Part shown: positions 1-7,879 of the stretch, in pieces
How the letters are laid out: every line of letters begins with the position of its first letter
Numbering within the stretch: position 1 is the stretch's first letter
Source: Candidatus Zymogenaceae bacterium
GTDB taxonomy: Bacteria > Desulfobacterota > Zymogenia > Zymogenales > Zymogenaceae
Assembly (NCBI GenBank): GCA_016931225.1
Contig: JAFGFE010000006.1
Span: 62,001 to 126,000, forward strand
DNA length: 64,000 bases
Direction: 5' to 3'
The notes under the pieces: generated by a model
Seen by the model: only the letters and a program-made list of their open reading frames with translations
Told to the model about the DNA's origin: nothing
Databases searched by the model: none
Made by a program: the position numbers and the translations under genes

Positions 1-1
1 C

Positions 2-1600
2 CTGGAAAGACCCCTCGACCTGTTTTACTTCCTGACAAACTTCACGCCGGACGGATCGGTGATGTTCAACCCGGTCTATTTCTTCGAGCGCCAGCCGATG
101 GACCTCGCCATCACCCCCGACGAGTTCGTCGACTTCCTGGGAAAAATCTTTACGGTCTGGTGGCCCCACAGGGATCGCTACCCCACGATACAGCCCTTCT
201 ATTCTTTGACCAAGACGATCGTGGACGGACAGCCCTCGCTTATCTGCGGCGAATCCGGAGCCTGCGCCGATTCCCACATCAGCCTTGGACCGTCGGGGAC
301 CCTCTCCCAGTGCGGGAGATCTTCGGATTGGAACCTTATCCGACTCGGCTCCCTGGATGACATCACCCTCGACGAGGCGTTCGCCGCCGAGGGGAAGGAG
401 ACACTGAGGGAGAGGCAGGCAATCGTCCGTCAGGGCGATTGTGCGTCGTGCCGGTTCTGGGATATCTGCCACGGCGGGTGCCCGCTGGACGCGATGGTGG
501 ATACCGGCTCGTTCATGAACAGGTCCCCGCTGTGCGTCGTCAAACGCCGATTCATCGAGGAATACTTCGAGCCGATTACCGGCGTTCGGTATACTCCGGA
601 AGAAAAGCGGGAGATAACCGCCGCGCCTCACCCCGAATATCGACCAATGAGGCCTCATATGCCGCCGCCTCCCCCGGGGCGGATTCGGCCTGCGGATCGT
701 CCCGCTACAGGGAACATCTGGATCAATCCCATCGGGGGCCTCGGAGACGCGCTGATGCTCTCCGGCGTACTCAAGGCCGCCGTCGACCGGGACCCGACGA
801 GGAGCTTTAAATTGATCGCCCGGTCGCCCTTCGTCCCGATCTTTTCCGGGCACCCGGCGATTTCCGAGATCGGGCATCCGAAACCGAATTCTCCCATCAT
901 CGCCACGGCATACTGGGACGATCCCGATTTCAGAGAGGGACGCATGCGTGCCTACCAGGTGCTCGCCCGGCTCTTCAACCTGCCGACACCCATAGAGGAA
1001 ACACTATACCTCGCGGACGATCACGGCCCTGACCCGGACCTGTTGGCCCGAATACCGCTTAAGGAGACAAACATTCTCGTCGCACCGTCGGCGGGAACGC
1101 CCAGAAAGGAAATGCCCATAGAGATGTGGGAAGAGCTGGTAGGCCGAATGATCGATGAGGGATTCGGTGTCATTCAGGCGGGCACCTCAACCTCCCGCCA
1201 AATCAGGGGCGCCTACAGCCTTCGGGGTATCCTGACGATACCCGAAGCGGCGATGCTTCCCGGATACGTCGACGCGGTCGTCACGTCGGCCTCCTTCTTT
1301 ATGCACGCGGCCCACCTGTGCGACACCGCGGCCGTCGTCCTGTGGGGCCCCACCGATCACCGGCAGTATGGATACAGCGGTCAGGCACACCTCCAGGCAC
1401 ATTGCCCGACTGATCAGAATGTCCCCTGCATCAGAAGCGGCCGCGGCCCGGGATACGGCTCCCCCTGCCCCCTGGGGATGGATCACTGTATGCACCGTCA
1501 CGATATCGACGACGTATTCCGCTCACTCATTGAACTACTTGAAGGCACAAAAGACGCCCGCCGTCAGGCTGACCCGTCCGGCTCCCGGCCGGCACGATGA
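2..1600 (+). CDS. Radical SAM/SPASM domain fused to GT9 glycosyltransferase (5' partial)
   Basis: The reading frame is open from the window edge, so the radical SAM core lies upstream and only its end is seen. The first third carries a SPASM-type cysteine pattern (CGESGAC, a later CGRS, then CASCRFWDICHGGCP), which in this family binds auxiliary iron-sulfur clusters. The second half, from roughly base 700, looks like a glycosyltransferase family 9 (heptosyltransferase-like) domain: PIGGLGDALMLSGVL near its start, then LVAPSAGTPRKEMP, VLWGPTDHRQYGYS and a cysteine-rich tail ending MDHCMHRHDIDDVF. The fusion suggests a peptide or sugar modification enzyme that also transfers a sugar. Domain calls are from motifs; the substrate is unknown. 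Confidence 0.8.
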   Translation: MERPLDLFYFLTNFTPDGSVMFNPVYFFERQPMDLAITPDEFVDFLGKIFTVWWPHRDRYPTIQPFYSLTKTIVDGQPSLICGESGACADSHISLGPSGTLSQCGRSSDWNLIRLGSLDDITLDEAFAAEGKETLRERQAIVRQGDCASCRFWDICHGGCPLDAMVDTGSFMNRSPLCVVKRRFIEEYFEPITGVRYTPEEKREITAAPHPEYRPMRPHMPPPPPGRIRPADRPATGNIWINPIGGLGDALMLSGVLKAAVDRDPTRSFKLIARSPFVPIFSGHPAISEIGHPKPNSPIIATAYWDDPDFREGRMRAYQVLARLFNLPTPIEETLYLADDHGPDPDLLARIPLKETNILVAPSAGTPRKEMPIEMWEELVGRMIDEGFGVIQAGTSTSRQIRGAYSLRGILTIPEAAMLPGYVDAVVTSASFFMHAAHLCDTAAVVLWGPTDHRQYGYSGQAHLQAHCPTDQNVPCIRSGRGPGYGSPCPLGMDHCMHRHDIDDVFRSLIELLEGTKDARRQADPSGSRPAR

Positions 1601-1645
1601 CCAATTTATTTTGCATATCGGACCTGCGAGGATAACAGCCCGTCC

Positions 1646-2404
1646 ATGCATCCGGAATTATTCACTATCGGGGAAGTTGTCGTTCACTCCTACGGCGTCT
1701 TCGTCACCCTCGGACTGCTTGCGGCCGTGGTCTCGTTTCTGTGGGAGCTGAAACGGAGGGACGACTCGTTTTGGATCGGCGTCGACATCCTCCTATTGAT
1801 GATTTCTGCCGGGCTTCTCGGCGCGAAGTTATTCCACGTCTTGTTCTCTCTCTCGGACTACCAGGAGGGACCCCACACGATTCTCTCCCTCATCTTCTCC
1901 GGGTGGTCGGCGGCCGGGGGGCTGTTGGGGTCGCTCCTCGCCCTGGTCATCTATTTTCGGAAGAAGGGCCTTGACGGCTGGTATTGGATGGACACCCTCA
2001 TCCCGTCCGTCCCCCTGGCCCAGACCATCATGCGGGTCGGATGTCTGATGACGGGATGCTGTTACGGGAAGCCCACACACCTCCCCTGGGCGATTACGTT
2101 CACGAAGTCCACCGTGGCCCCGCTGGGCGTGCCCCTACACCCCACCCAGGCGTATCACCTGGCGGCGAACCTCCTGATTTATCTCTTCCTGACGATTCGG
2201 AAAAAACGGTCGGCTTTTCCCGGGGAGCTGACACTGGCCTATGTATTATTCTATACCATCCAGAGGAGCGTCATCGACGTGTTCCGGGCCGACCCCGGCC
2301 GCCTCTGGCTGTGGGATACGATAACAACCTATCAGCTCATCGGCACCATCGCCGTGATCGTCGTCATCTTCCTCTATCGCTCGCGAATGAGAACCGTCTC
2401 GTAA
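1646..2404 (+). CDS. Prolipoprotein diacylglyceryl transferase-like membrane protein
   Basis: 252 residues with about seven hydrophobic segments, an N-terminal Lgt-like stretch (LFTIGEVVVHSYGVFV) and the HPTQAYH motif, all typical of Lgt, which adds diacylglycerol to lipoprotein cysteines at the inner membrane. The central Lgt signature is altered: where the family usually has R-x-G-N-F-x-N-G-E, this protein reads RVGCLMTGCCYG, keeping Arg but not the Asn and Glu. It is therefore probably a divergent paralogue rather than the housekeeping enzyme. It starts 46 bases after the glycosyltransferase gene on the same strand. Confidence 0.75.
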   Translation: MHPELFTIGEVVVHSYGVFVTLGLLAAVVSFLWELKRRDDSFWIGVDILLLMISAGLLGAKLFHVLFSLSDYQEGPHTILSLIFSGWSAAGGLLGSLLALVIYFRKKGLDGWYWMDTLIPSVPLAQTIMRVGCLMTGCCYGKPTHLPWAITFTKSTVAPLGVPLHPTQAYHLAANLLIYLFLTIRKKRSAFPGELTLAYVLFYTIQRSVIDVFRADPGRLWLWDTITTYQLIGTIAVIVVIFLYRSRMRTVS

Positions 2405-2437
2405 GAATCCATCGCGACAGATGATGCATCCCCGCCA

Positions 2438-2959
2438 TCAATCCCGTCGACCCGCCGGGAAAAGGAAGCCGCCGTCGGTCGGCCGCCAGTTCTCCGAGGA
2501 CTCTGGGTCGATGGTATATCCTTGGTCGAATTCGTCCGAGAAGACGTGCATGGGCTTTTGTCTGTCGTAATCGGTGATCTCCCAGATATCGAGGGCGTCA
2601 TCGTCGTCCAGGTTTCCCCACGCCCGGGCGATGTATCCCCCGCACCCGGCGTGGACGATCGCCCACGAATAGTATCGCGGCCGATGCTTGGGAGAAAAGC
2701 CGATACGCTTCGGGTCCGCATCGAAGCATCCATGCTCCGTGAAGTAGGCCGCCTCCGCGTCGTATATCCCCACAAGAATCTCCGTCGCTTCGTCCTGGGC
2801 GGACTTCTCCTGATCCGATCGGAAGATAAACGTCGTGGAGACGAAAAATCCCGCCGCGATCAGCACGACCACCCCGACGGAAAGCGTCAGAACGCCGACC
2901 CAGAAGCGTCGGCCCCCCCGTTTTCGATCTGCTTTAATGCCCCGAGGTTCTTCGCTCAT
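2438..2959 (-). CDS. Pilin-like single-pass membrane protein
   Basis: 173 residues. A basic cytoplasmic N-terminus (about residues 1-18) is followed by one hydrophobic segment (about 20-45) and an outside domain. The pattern EATEILVGIYDAEAAYFTEHG, a YYSWAI stretch, paired cysteines and the ending GNLDDDDALDIWEI resemble the globular part of type IV pilin-like proteins common in deltaproteobacteria. No clear prepilin peptidase site is visible, so it is more likely a pilin-fold membrane protein than a pilus subunit. It converges with the Lgt-like gene. Confidence 0.6.
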   Translation of the reverse strand: MSEEPRGIKADRKRGGRRFWVGVLTLSVGVVVLIAAGFFVSTTFIFRSDQEKSAQDEATEILVGIYDAEAAYFTEHGCFDADPKRIGFSPKHRPRYYSWAIVHAGCGGYIARAWGNLDDDDALDIWEITDYDRQKPMHVFSDEFDQGYTIDPESSENWRPTDGGFLFPAGRRD

Positions 2960-3134
2960 GTACTTTTCCCCGCATTCTCACTCTCAGTATACCCGGGAAT
3001 CGATTAAAAAACACTCTCCGGCGCAACACGCTCACGGTCCGGTTGTTTCTTCACGGCGCGTACGCATGAGAAAGGCGTGCAGTGCGCCCTCTGTCTCTCT
3101 TCGATCGCTTCTTATCAGAAAGTTCGCATATCGG

Positions 3135-3164
3135 TTGTCAACCGTCCCGGTGAAAGAGTATACT
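3135..3164 (+). promoter_or_regulatory. Candidate sigma-70 promoter for the metallophosphoesterase
   Basis: TTGTCA at 3135-3140 and TATACT at 3159-3164 are separated by 18 bases, close to the sigma-70 consensus. The start codon of the metallophosphoesterase is 88 bases downstream. Judged by eye only. Confidence 0.5.
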
Positions 3165-3251
3165 ATATCCAAACATAAAATAAATATCTCTATCGATCGA
3201 CGAATCGAGAATTATATAATCGGCCCACAGAGTTTTTTCAGGAGCACTCCC

Positions 3252-4085
3252 ATGAAGATGTCCGGTCTCTGTTTTCGCCTCTTGGTGTCTCTTTTGCCCG
3301 TCATTTTATTTCTTTTGTCTCCGCCTGCGGCACACAGCCAGGAGGCCCCGGTAATCGTCTACGGAGACAGTCGACACAGTCACGACGTCCATCGTACCAT
3401 CGTGTCGGCGATCACGGCGGAAAATCCCTCAGCTGTCTTTCACACCGGCGATTACGTGACCGACCCCGGCCGGGAAGACCAGTGGAACACCTTTTTCGAG
3501 ATCATCGCCCCCCTCAACAACACGACATCATTCTATCCCGCAAGAGGGAACCACGACGGAGGCGGAACATCCTTCGCCTCCCGATTTTCTCTCCCCGGAG
3601 GGGTCACGTGGTACGCGGCGGATGTTTCGGACATGCGCTTTCTCGTGCTCGACAGCAATGCGTCCCTCTCCCCTACATCACCGCAATACCGCTGGCTCAC
3701 CGACGAGCTCTCCTCAGCGGATGCGCGGTATCTCTGTGTTGTGCTTCACCACCCGATCTACAACAGCACCGCCGGGGGGCACGTCGAGGATGAGAAGAAA
3801 TTGATCCCCTCCATCGAAGGCATATTGATCGACTCGGGCGTCGACCTTGTCTTCTCCGGTCATGTCCATGCCTACGAGCGGCTTGAGAAGAGCGGCGTGA
3901 TATACGTGATTTCCGGCGGTGGCGGAGCGGGACTCTACAGACAGGTCGAGCGAAGCAACTGCAGCGCGGTCTACGAGATGAAGCACCACTACGTGAGAAT
4001 ATTCCATAAAGACGACGGGCTTGTTGTAGAGGCGGTCGCCCTCGACGGGAGTGTCATCGATTCCTTCACCGTGGACGGCGATTGA
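3252..4085 (+). CDS. Secreted calcineurin-like metallophosphoesterase
   Basis: 277 residues from the ATG at 3252, chosen because AGGAG lies 7 bases upstream and a signal peptide follows directly (hydrophobic core, cleavage likely near PPAAHSQ). The mature part has the metallophosphoesterase motif series: GDSR, HTGDYVTD, GNHDGG, VLHHP and FSGHVHAYER, which bind a dinuclear metal centre. The layout matches purple-acid-phosphatase-like or phosphodiesterase members exported to the periplasm. It stands alone between a divergent pilin-like gene and a convergent nitroreductase gene. Substrate not predictable. Confidence 0.88.
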   Translation: MKMSGLCFRLLVSLLPVILFLLSPPAAHSQEAPVIVYGDSRHSHDVHRTIVSAITAENPSAVFHTGDYVTDPGREDQWNTFFEIIAPLNNTTSFYPARGNHDGGGTSFASRFSLPGGVTWYAADVSDMRFLVLDSNASLSPTSPQYRWLTDELSSADARYLCVVLHHPIYNSTAGGHVEDEKKLIPSIEGILIDSGVDLVFSGHVHAYERLEKSGVIYVISGGGGAGLYRQVERSNCSAVYEMKHHYVRIFHKDDGLVVEAVALDGSVIDSFTVDGD

Positions 4086-4129
4086 GCCGTTGTGAGAGGA
4101 TCGCATGCCTTACGTCTTGGCTCCCGGCA

Positions 4130-4639
4130 CTACCAGGTGTCCTTGTGCACCTTCTTCTCGTCGTACCGATCGACCCGCGGGTGGGACTCCGCCGGATGGC
4201 CGAGCGCCACCAGGGAAACCGGCACCACGTGATCGGGGATTCTCAGAAGCTTCCTGATCCCGGTCACCCGCTCCTCCCTGGGATGTACCCCCAGCCAGAC
4301 GGCCCCCAGCCCCAGGGCGTTGGCGGCCAGAAGGATATTCTGCGTGGCCGCGGCGCAGTCCTGAGGGAAGTATCCCTCTTTCGTCTCCGTCTCGAGGTTG
4401 CCGCACACCAGGACGGCCGCCGGCGCTTTCAGAAGCATTCGTGAATAGGGATGCACATCCGGGAGGGCGTTCAGTACCTTTCGGTCGGTGATGACGACGA
4501 ACTCCCACGCCTGCTGATTCCCGGCGGTGGGGGCGGCCATGGCGGCGGAGAGTATCTGCTTCACCTGGTCGTCTGTAATCGGTGTATCGGTATATTTTCT
4601 GATACTCCGTCTGGTCATGATGGCTTCAATGGCGTCCAT
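4130..4639 (-). CDS. Nitroreductase family flavoprotein
   Basis: 169 residues. Starts at the ATG at 4639, where GAGG sits 6 bases upstream; a longer frame exists but lacks this site. Family motifs: IMTRRSIRKYTDTPITDDQVKQIL at the N-terminus (FMN phosphate contact RRSIR), AAMAAPTAGNQQAWEFVV, AAATQNILLAANALGLGAVWLG and the end DRYDEKKVHKDTW. These proteins bind FMN as dimers and reduce quinones, nitro groups or other acceptors with NAD(P)H. It is the last gene of the 4-hydroxybutyrate operon and overlaps the CGGC gene by 14 bases, so an electron-transfer role in that pathway is plausible. Confidence 0.9.
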   Translation of the reverse strand: MDAIEAIMTRRSIRKYTDTPITDDQVKQILSAAMAAPTAGNQQAWEFVVITDRKVLNALPDVHPYSRMLLKAPAAVLVCGNLETETKEGYFPQDCAAATQNILLAANALGLGAVWLGVHPREERVTGIRKLLRIPDHVVPVSLVALGHPAESHPRVDRYDEKKVHKDTW

Positions 4640-4964
4640 ATATTTTACCTCGCTCTTCCGATAATTCTTTTGATTCGGCATCATCCGGCATCGCCCGAAT
4701 GCGCTTCACAAGATCGGTGACGCCTTCCGGACGGTCGATGAAGACGGTCGGGAGATCTGAAAATTCGTGTGTCCCCGCGCACCGCACGTGACAGCCGCAG
4801 ACGACCAGCAGCAGATCTCCTTTGCATTCTCTTCCGCCCGCGGGTACAAAGCGTGCCGTACCGAAAAGACGCTCCTCCAGCCGCCGCACCAAGGCGACCC
4901 GGTCATACAGGGGATTGCACCCCCCGCAGTATTTCACCACAATTGTTACGGGTTCGTCACTCAT
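4626..4964 (-). CDS. Small CGGC-motif protein of the 4-hydroxybutyrate operon
   Basis: 112 residues, not assigned to a named family. The start ATG at 4964 overlaps the stop of the dehydratase gene by 8 bases, so translation is probably coupled. The N-terminus reads VTIVVKYCGGCNPLYDR, a CxxC pair after a beta strand as in thioredoxin-like or [2Fe-2S] ferredoxin-fold proteins. Three more cysteines follow (REC, VVCGCHVRC). Placement inside the operon suggests a redox or cluster-maturation partner for the dehydratase; this is inference. Confidence 0.75.
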   Translation of the reverse strand: MSDEPVTIVVKYCGGCNPLYDRVALVRRLEERLFGTARFVPAGGRECKGDLLLVVCGCHVRCAGTHEFSDLPTVFIDRPEGVTDLVKRIRAMPDDAESKELSEERGKIYGRH

Positions 4965-6405
4965 CGATGCCGGCAAGCTTCCTGGCCCGCTTCATCTTTT
5001 CACTCATGTTGACGGAGCGGGAGATCATGATGCGCTGGGCTTGGGGCGAACCGGCGCCGTGCATCGATTCGGTCAGATACCCCACGGCCGCCGTGCCCAG
5101 CGTCAGGTTCTCGATAAGGCGCAGGATCCGAAGCCGGTGTTCCGTGGGCGCACCAGCAATCCCTCTGAAGTATTTCTCCATCCACTTCCCGACCGCCTCC
5201 GACCGCAGGTCCGCCTCGGATGGGAGCGTTACCATCAGCCCTCCGGCGATATCCTGGGCCAGCCGGGCGATCTCGTAGGGAAACCGGGTGACGTTCTGCT
5301 TGTGTACGTTGGCAAGGAGTGTGTTGACGCAGTAGGTTCCCGAGGGCTCTCTGCTCCCCTCCGACGCGCAGGCGATGCACCCGCAAAAAAGGGTCTCGTT
5401 GAGGTGGTTCATCTCGATGAGCTTGTCCTTGATGTGCGAGGCCCGGGCCACCCCGTTGTACTCGGCCGCGGCGGCCGCGGCGCCGATGAGGACGTCACCC
5501 ACCCCCACCTTGCAGGCGTAGCTCTGGCGGTGATAGGACGCGAACCGTTCCACCAGATCGCCGGCGAATTCATACTCCCCCAGCATGAAGATGCGCTCGT
5601 TCGGGACGAAGACGTCGTCGAAGACGACCAGCGCCTCGTGCCCACCGAAGAACTGATTCCCCCGATCCATCATTCCCGCTTCGAGCTTTCGGGTGTCGCA
5701 GGATTGCCTGCCCATGATGTAGACGATACCGTCCGTATCGCTGGGGAGGGCGAACGACACGGCGTAGTCGGTGTCCTCCTCTCTGAGCGCGATGGTGGGC
5801 ATGACGATGATCTCGTGGGAATTGACGGCCCCGGTTTGGTGGGCCTTCGCCCCCCTGACCACGATCCCGTCGGTCCGCCGCTCAACCACACGCAAAAAGG
5901 CGTCCGGGTCCGGCTGCTTGTGGGGGGGGAGTCCCCGATCTCCCTTCGGGTCGGTCATGGCGCCGTCGCACATCAGGTCGTTTTCCTGCACAAAGGCGAG
6001 GTAGTCGAGGAAGCGCCGGTGGTAGTTCGTGGCATGCTTCTGATCGATGTCGTAGGTGACGATGGAGAGGGCGTTGAGGGCGTCCATTCCCACACACCGC
6101 TGAAAACAGCAGGCGGTATGCGCACCCAGGAGGCGTCCCATCTTACTCTTTTTGACCAGGTCCTCGGTGGATTGATGAATATGACAGAATCGATTGATTC
6201 TATTCCCGGTCAGGTGGGAGACCGCCGACATCAGATCCTCGTGCTCCGGCCTGTGCAGCAGATCGTACGTGGCCGCCACCGCCTTCATCGACGGGCGGAT
6301 GATGGGGTCGTCCACCACGTTATGGATCCGCTCGCCGAACATATAGACGACGAGATTGAGCCTTCTCAATGATTCCTCGTACGCCTTTCCGTCCATGAGG
6401 GTCAT
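4957..6405 (-). CDS. abfD: 4-hydroxybutyryl-CoA dehydratase / vinylacetyl-CoA isomerase
   Basis: 482 residues, full length for the family. The enzyme dehydrates 4-hydroxybutyryl-CoA to crotonyl-CoA using FAD and an oxygen-sensitive [4Fe-4S] cluster. Visible ligand candidates are C100 and C104 (HTACCFQRCVGMDAL) and H292 with C298 (YHRQSYACKVG). Other family stretches are GRLLGAHTA, RGAKAHQTGAVNSHE and WMEKYFRG. As I recall, the Clostridium aminobutyricum enzyme has its His and last Cys ligands seven apart; here they are six apart, one residue short. The start has GGAG nearby. Neighbours upstream encode the CoA-transferase and the alcohol dehydrogenase of the same pathway. Confidence 0.92.
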   Translation of the reverse strand: MTLMDGKAYEESLRRLNLVVYMFGERIHNVVDDPIIRPSMKAVAATYDLLHRPEHEDLMSAVSHLTGNRINRFCHIHQSTEDLVKKSKMGRLLGAHTACCFQRCVGMDALNALSIVTYDIDQKHATNYHRRFLDYLAFVQENDLMCDGAMTDPKGDRGLPPHKQPDPDAFLRVVERRTDGIVVRGAKAHQTGAVNSHEIIVMPTIALREEDTDYAVSFALPSDTDGIVYIMGRQSCDTRKLEAGMMDRGNQFFGGHEALVVFDDVFVPNERIFMLGEYEFAGDLVERFASYHRQSYACKVGVGDVLIGAAAAAAEYNGVARASHIKDKLIEMNHLNETLFCGCIACASEGSREPSGTYCVNTLLANVHKQNVTRFPYEIARLAQDIAGGLMVTLPSEADLRSEAVGKWMEKYFRGIAGAPTEHRLRILRLIENLTLGTAAVGYLTESMHGAGSPQAQRIMISRSVNMSEKMKRARKLAGIDE

Positions 6406-6533
6406 ATCACATCTCCTATATTCCGGTAATTATCGACTCGGGTCCAAGCGTCGTTTCATGCCCGCTTCGATCCGCTCTCTGAGCATTCGGCCAATAACAC
6501 ACCGCTCTCCTCATCCGGCACCGGTCGCGGAAA

Positions 6534-7850
6534 TTAGAGCCATCCGTAAAGGCTTCGGCACTCCCGCTCAAGGGAATCTCGAAATTTCGGAGCGGCGATA
6601 TTGATGAGTGCCCGGGCCCGCTCCCTCATTGTCTTTCCCCACAGGTGTGCGACACCGTACTCGGTCACCACGTAGTCCACGTCGTTTCGCGACGGGGTTA
6701 CAGCCTGCCCAGGCAAAAGTGTAGCCACGATGCGGGATACCTCCCCTCCTTTCGCGGTGGCCGGAAGGGCGATAATGCTTCTTCCCCCCTTCGACGCCGC
6801 GGCCCCGCGTATGAAATCGACCTGTCCCCCAACGCCGGAGTACTGCCGGGGGCCGATGGACTCCGACGAGGCCTGTCCCAGAAGATCGACGGAGATGCTT
6901 GAGTTGATGGCGACCATATTATCGTTCTGGGCGATGACGCACGGATCGTTCGTGTAGTCCACCGGATGGGCGTCGATCATCGGATTGTCATCGAGCCATC
7001 GGTAGAGCCTCTCGGTTCCCATGACGAATGTGAGGACAATCTTTCCCGGATGAAGCGTCTTCCTGGCCCCCGTGATCACCCCCTTCTCCGCCAGGGTCAT
7101 CACGCCGTCGGATATCATCTCCGTGTGGATTCCCAGATCCCTCTTTCCTCCCAGGAATTCGAGGACCGCTTCCGGTATCGCCCCGACGCCCAACTGCAGG
7201 CAGTCCCCATCCCGGATGAGTTCCGCAACGTGTCTTCCGGTTTTCTCCGCCACCTCGTTGATGCCCGGTGGGGTGATGGTGTAGAGCGGAAGTTCGCTCT
7301 CTACGAAGTAATCGATATCGGTCACCGGGATTCGTGAGCAGGGACCGGTTCGGGGCATATTCGGATTGACCTCTGCTATGGTAATTTCCGCGGCTCGGAC
7401 GGCCTGGATGGCGTAGTCAACGCTGATACCCAGACTCACGAAACCATCATTATCCGGTGGAGAAACCACGATCATCGCCACATTCACGGGCAGCGCCCCG
7501 TCCTGAAAGAGCCGGGGAACCTGATGAAAATAGCAGGGGGTATAATCCGCCGTTCCCTCCCACACTGCCTTTCTGGTGGCGGTGTTGGCGAACATGCCGT
7601 TGAATCGAAACGAATCTTTGTATTCCGGCAGGCAGTAGCGGGCCTCCCCTACGGTGAACACGTGGACGATCTCTACGTCCCGAAGCTCGTCCGCTCGATC
7701 AATCAGGGCATCGATGAACAGCCGCGGCTCCCCACAGGCATGGCCGGTCACCACCCGATCTCCCGATTTTACAACCCCGACCGCCTCCCGGGGCGTCGTC
7801 CGCCTCTTCTCGTAGTGCTCCTTCCAATCGCTTACTGTTAATTCCAACAT
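6534..7850 (-). CDS. abfT: 4-hydroxybutyrate CoA-transferase / acetyl-CoA hydrolase family
   Basis: 438 residues from the ATG at 7850, which has AGGAG 8 bases upstream; a TTG three codons earlier is less likely. The protein belongs to the acetyl-CoA hydrolase/transferase family: VVSPPDNDGFVSLG in the N-terminal domain, QLGVGAIPEAVLEFL, then GIHTEMISDG with the likely catalytic Glu near residue 244, and IIALPATAKGG with TEYGVAHLWGKTMRERA near the end. It would move CoA from acetyl- or butyryl-CoA to 4-hydroxybutyrate, feeding the dehydratase encoded next. Confidence 0.88.
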   Translation of the reverse strand: MLELTVSDWKEHYEKRRTTPREAVGVVKSGDRVVTGHACGEPRLFIDALIDRADELRDVEIVHVFTVGEARYCLPEYKDSFRFNGMFANTATRKAVWEGTADYTPCYFHQVPRLFQDGALPVNVAMIVVSPPDNDGFVSLGISVDYAIQAVRAAEITIAEVNPNMPRTGPCSRIPVTDIDYFVESELPLYTITPPGINEVAEKTGRHVAELIRDGDCLQLGVGAIPEAVLEFLGGKRDLGIHTEMISDGVMTLAEKGVITGARKTLHPGKIVLTFVMGTERLYRWLDDNPMIDAHPVDYTNDPCVIAQNDNMVAINSSISVDLLGQASSESIGPRQYSGVGGQVDFIRGAAASKGGRSIIALPATAKGGEVSRIVATLLPGQAVTPSRNDVDYVVTEYGVAHLWGKTMRERARALINIAAPKFRDSLERECRSLYGWL

Positions 7851-7879
7851 GACATTCAACTCCTGAGAGAAATGTTTGC

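Noticed and set aside
4822-6372. 516-codon open frame antisense to the 4-hydroxybutyryl-CoA dehydratase gene
   Set aside because: It mirrors a strongly conserved gene in a GC-rich region where antisense frames stay open; composition (His/Gly/Val-rich) is unlike a real protein and there is no ribosome binding site.
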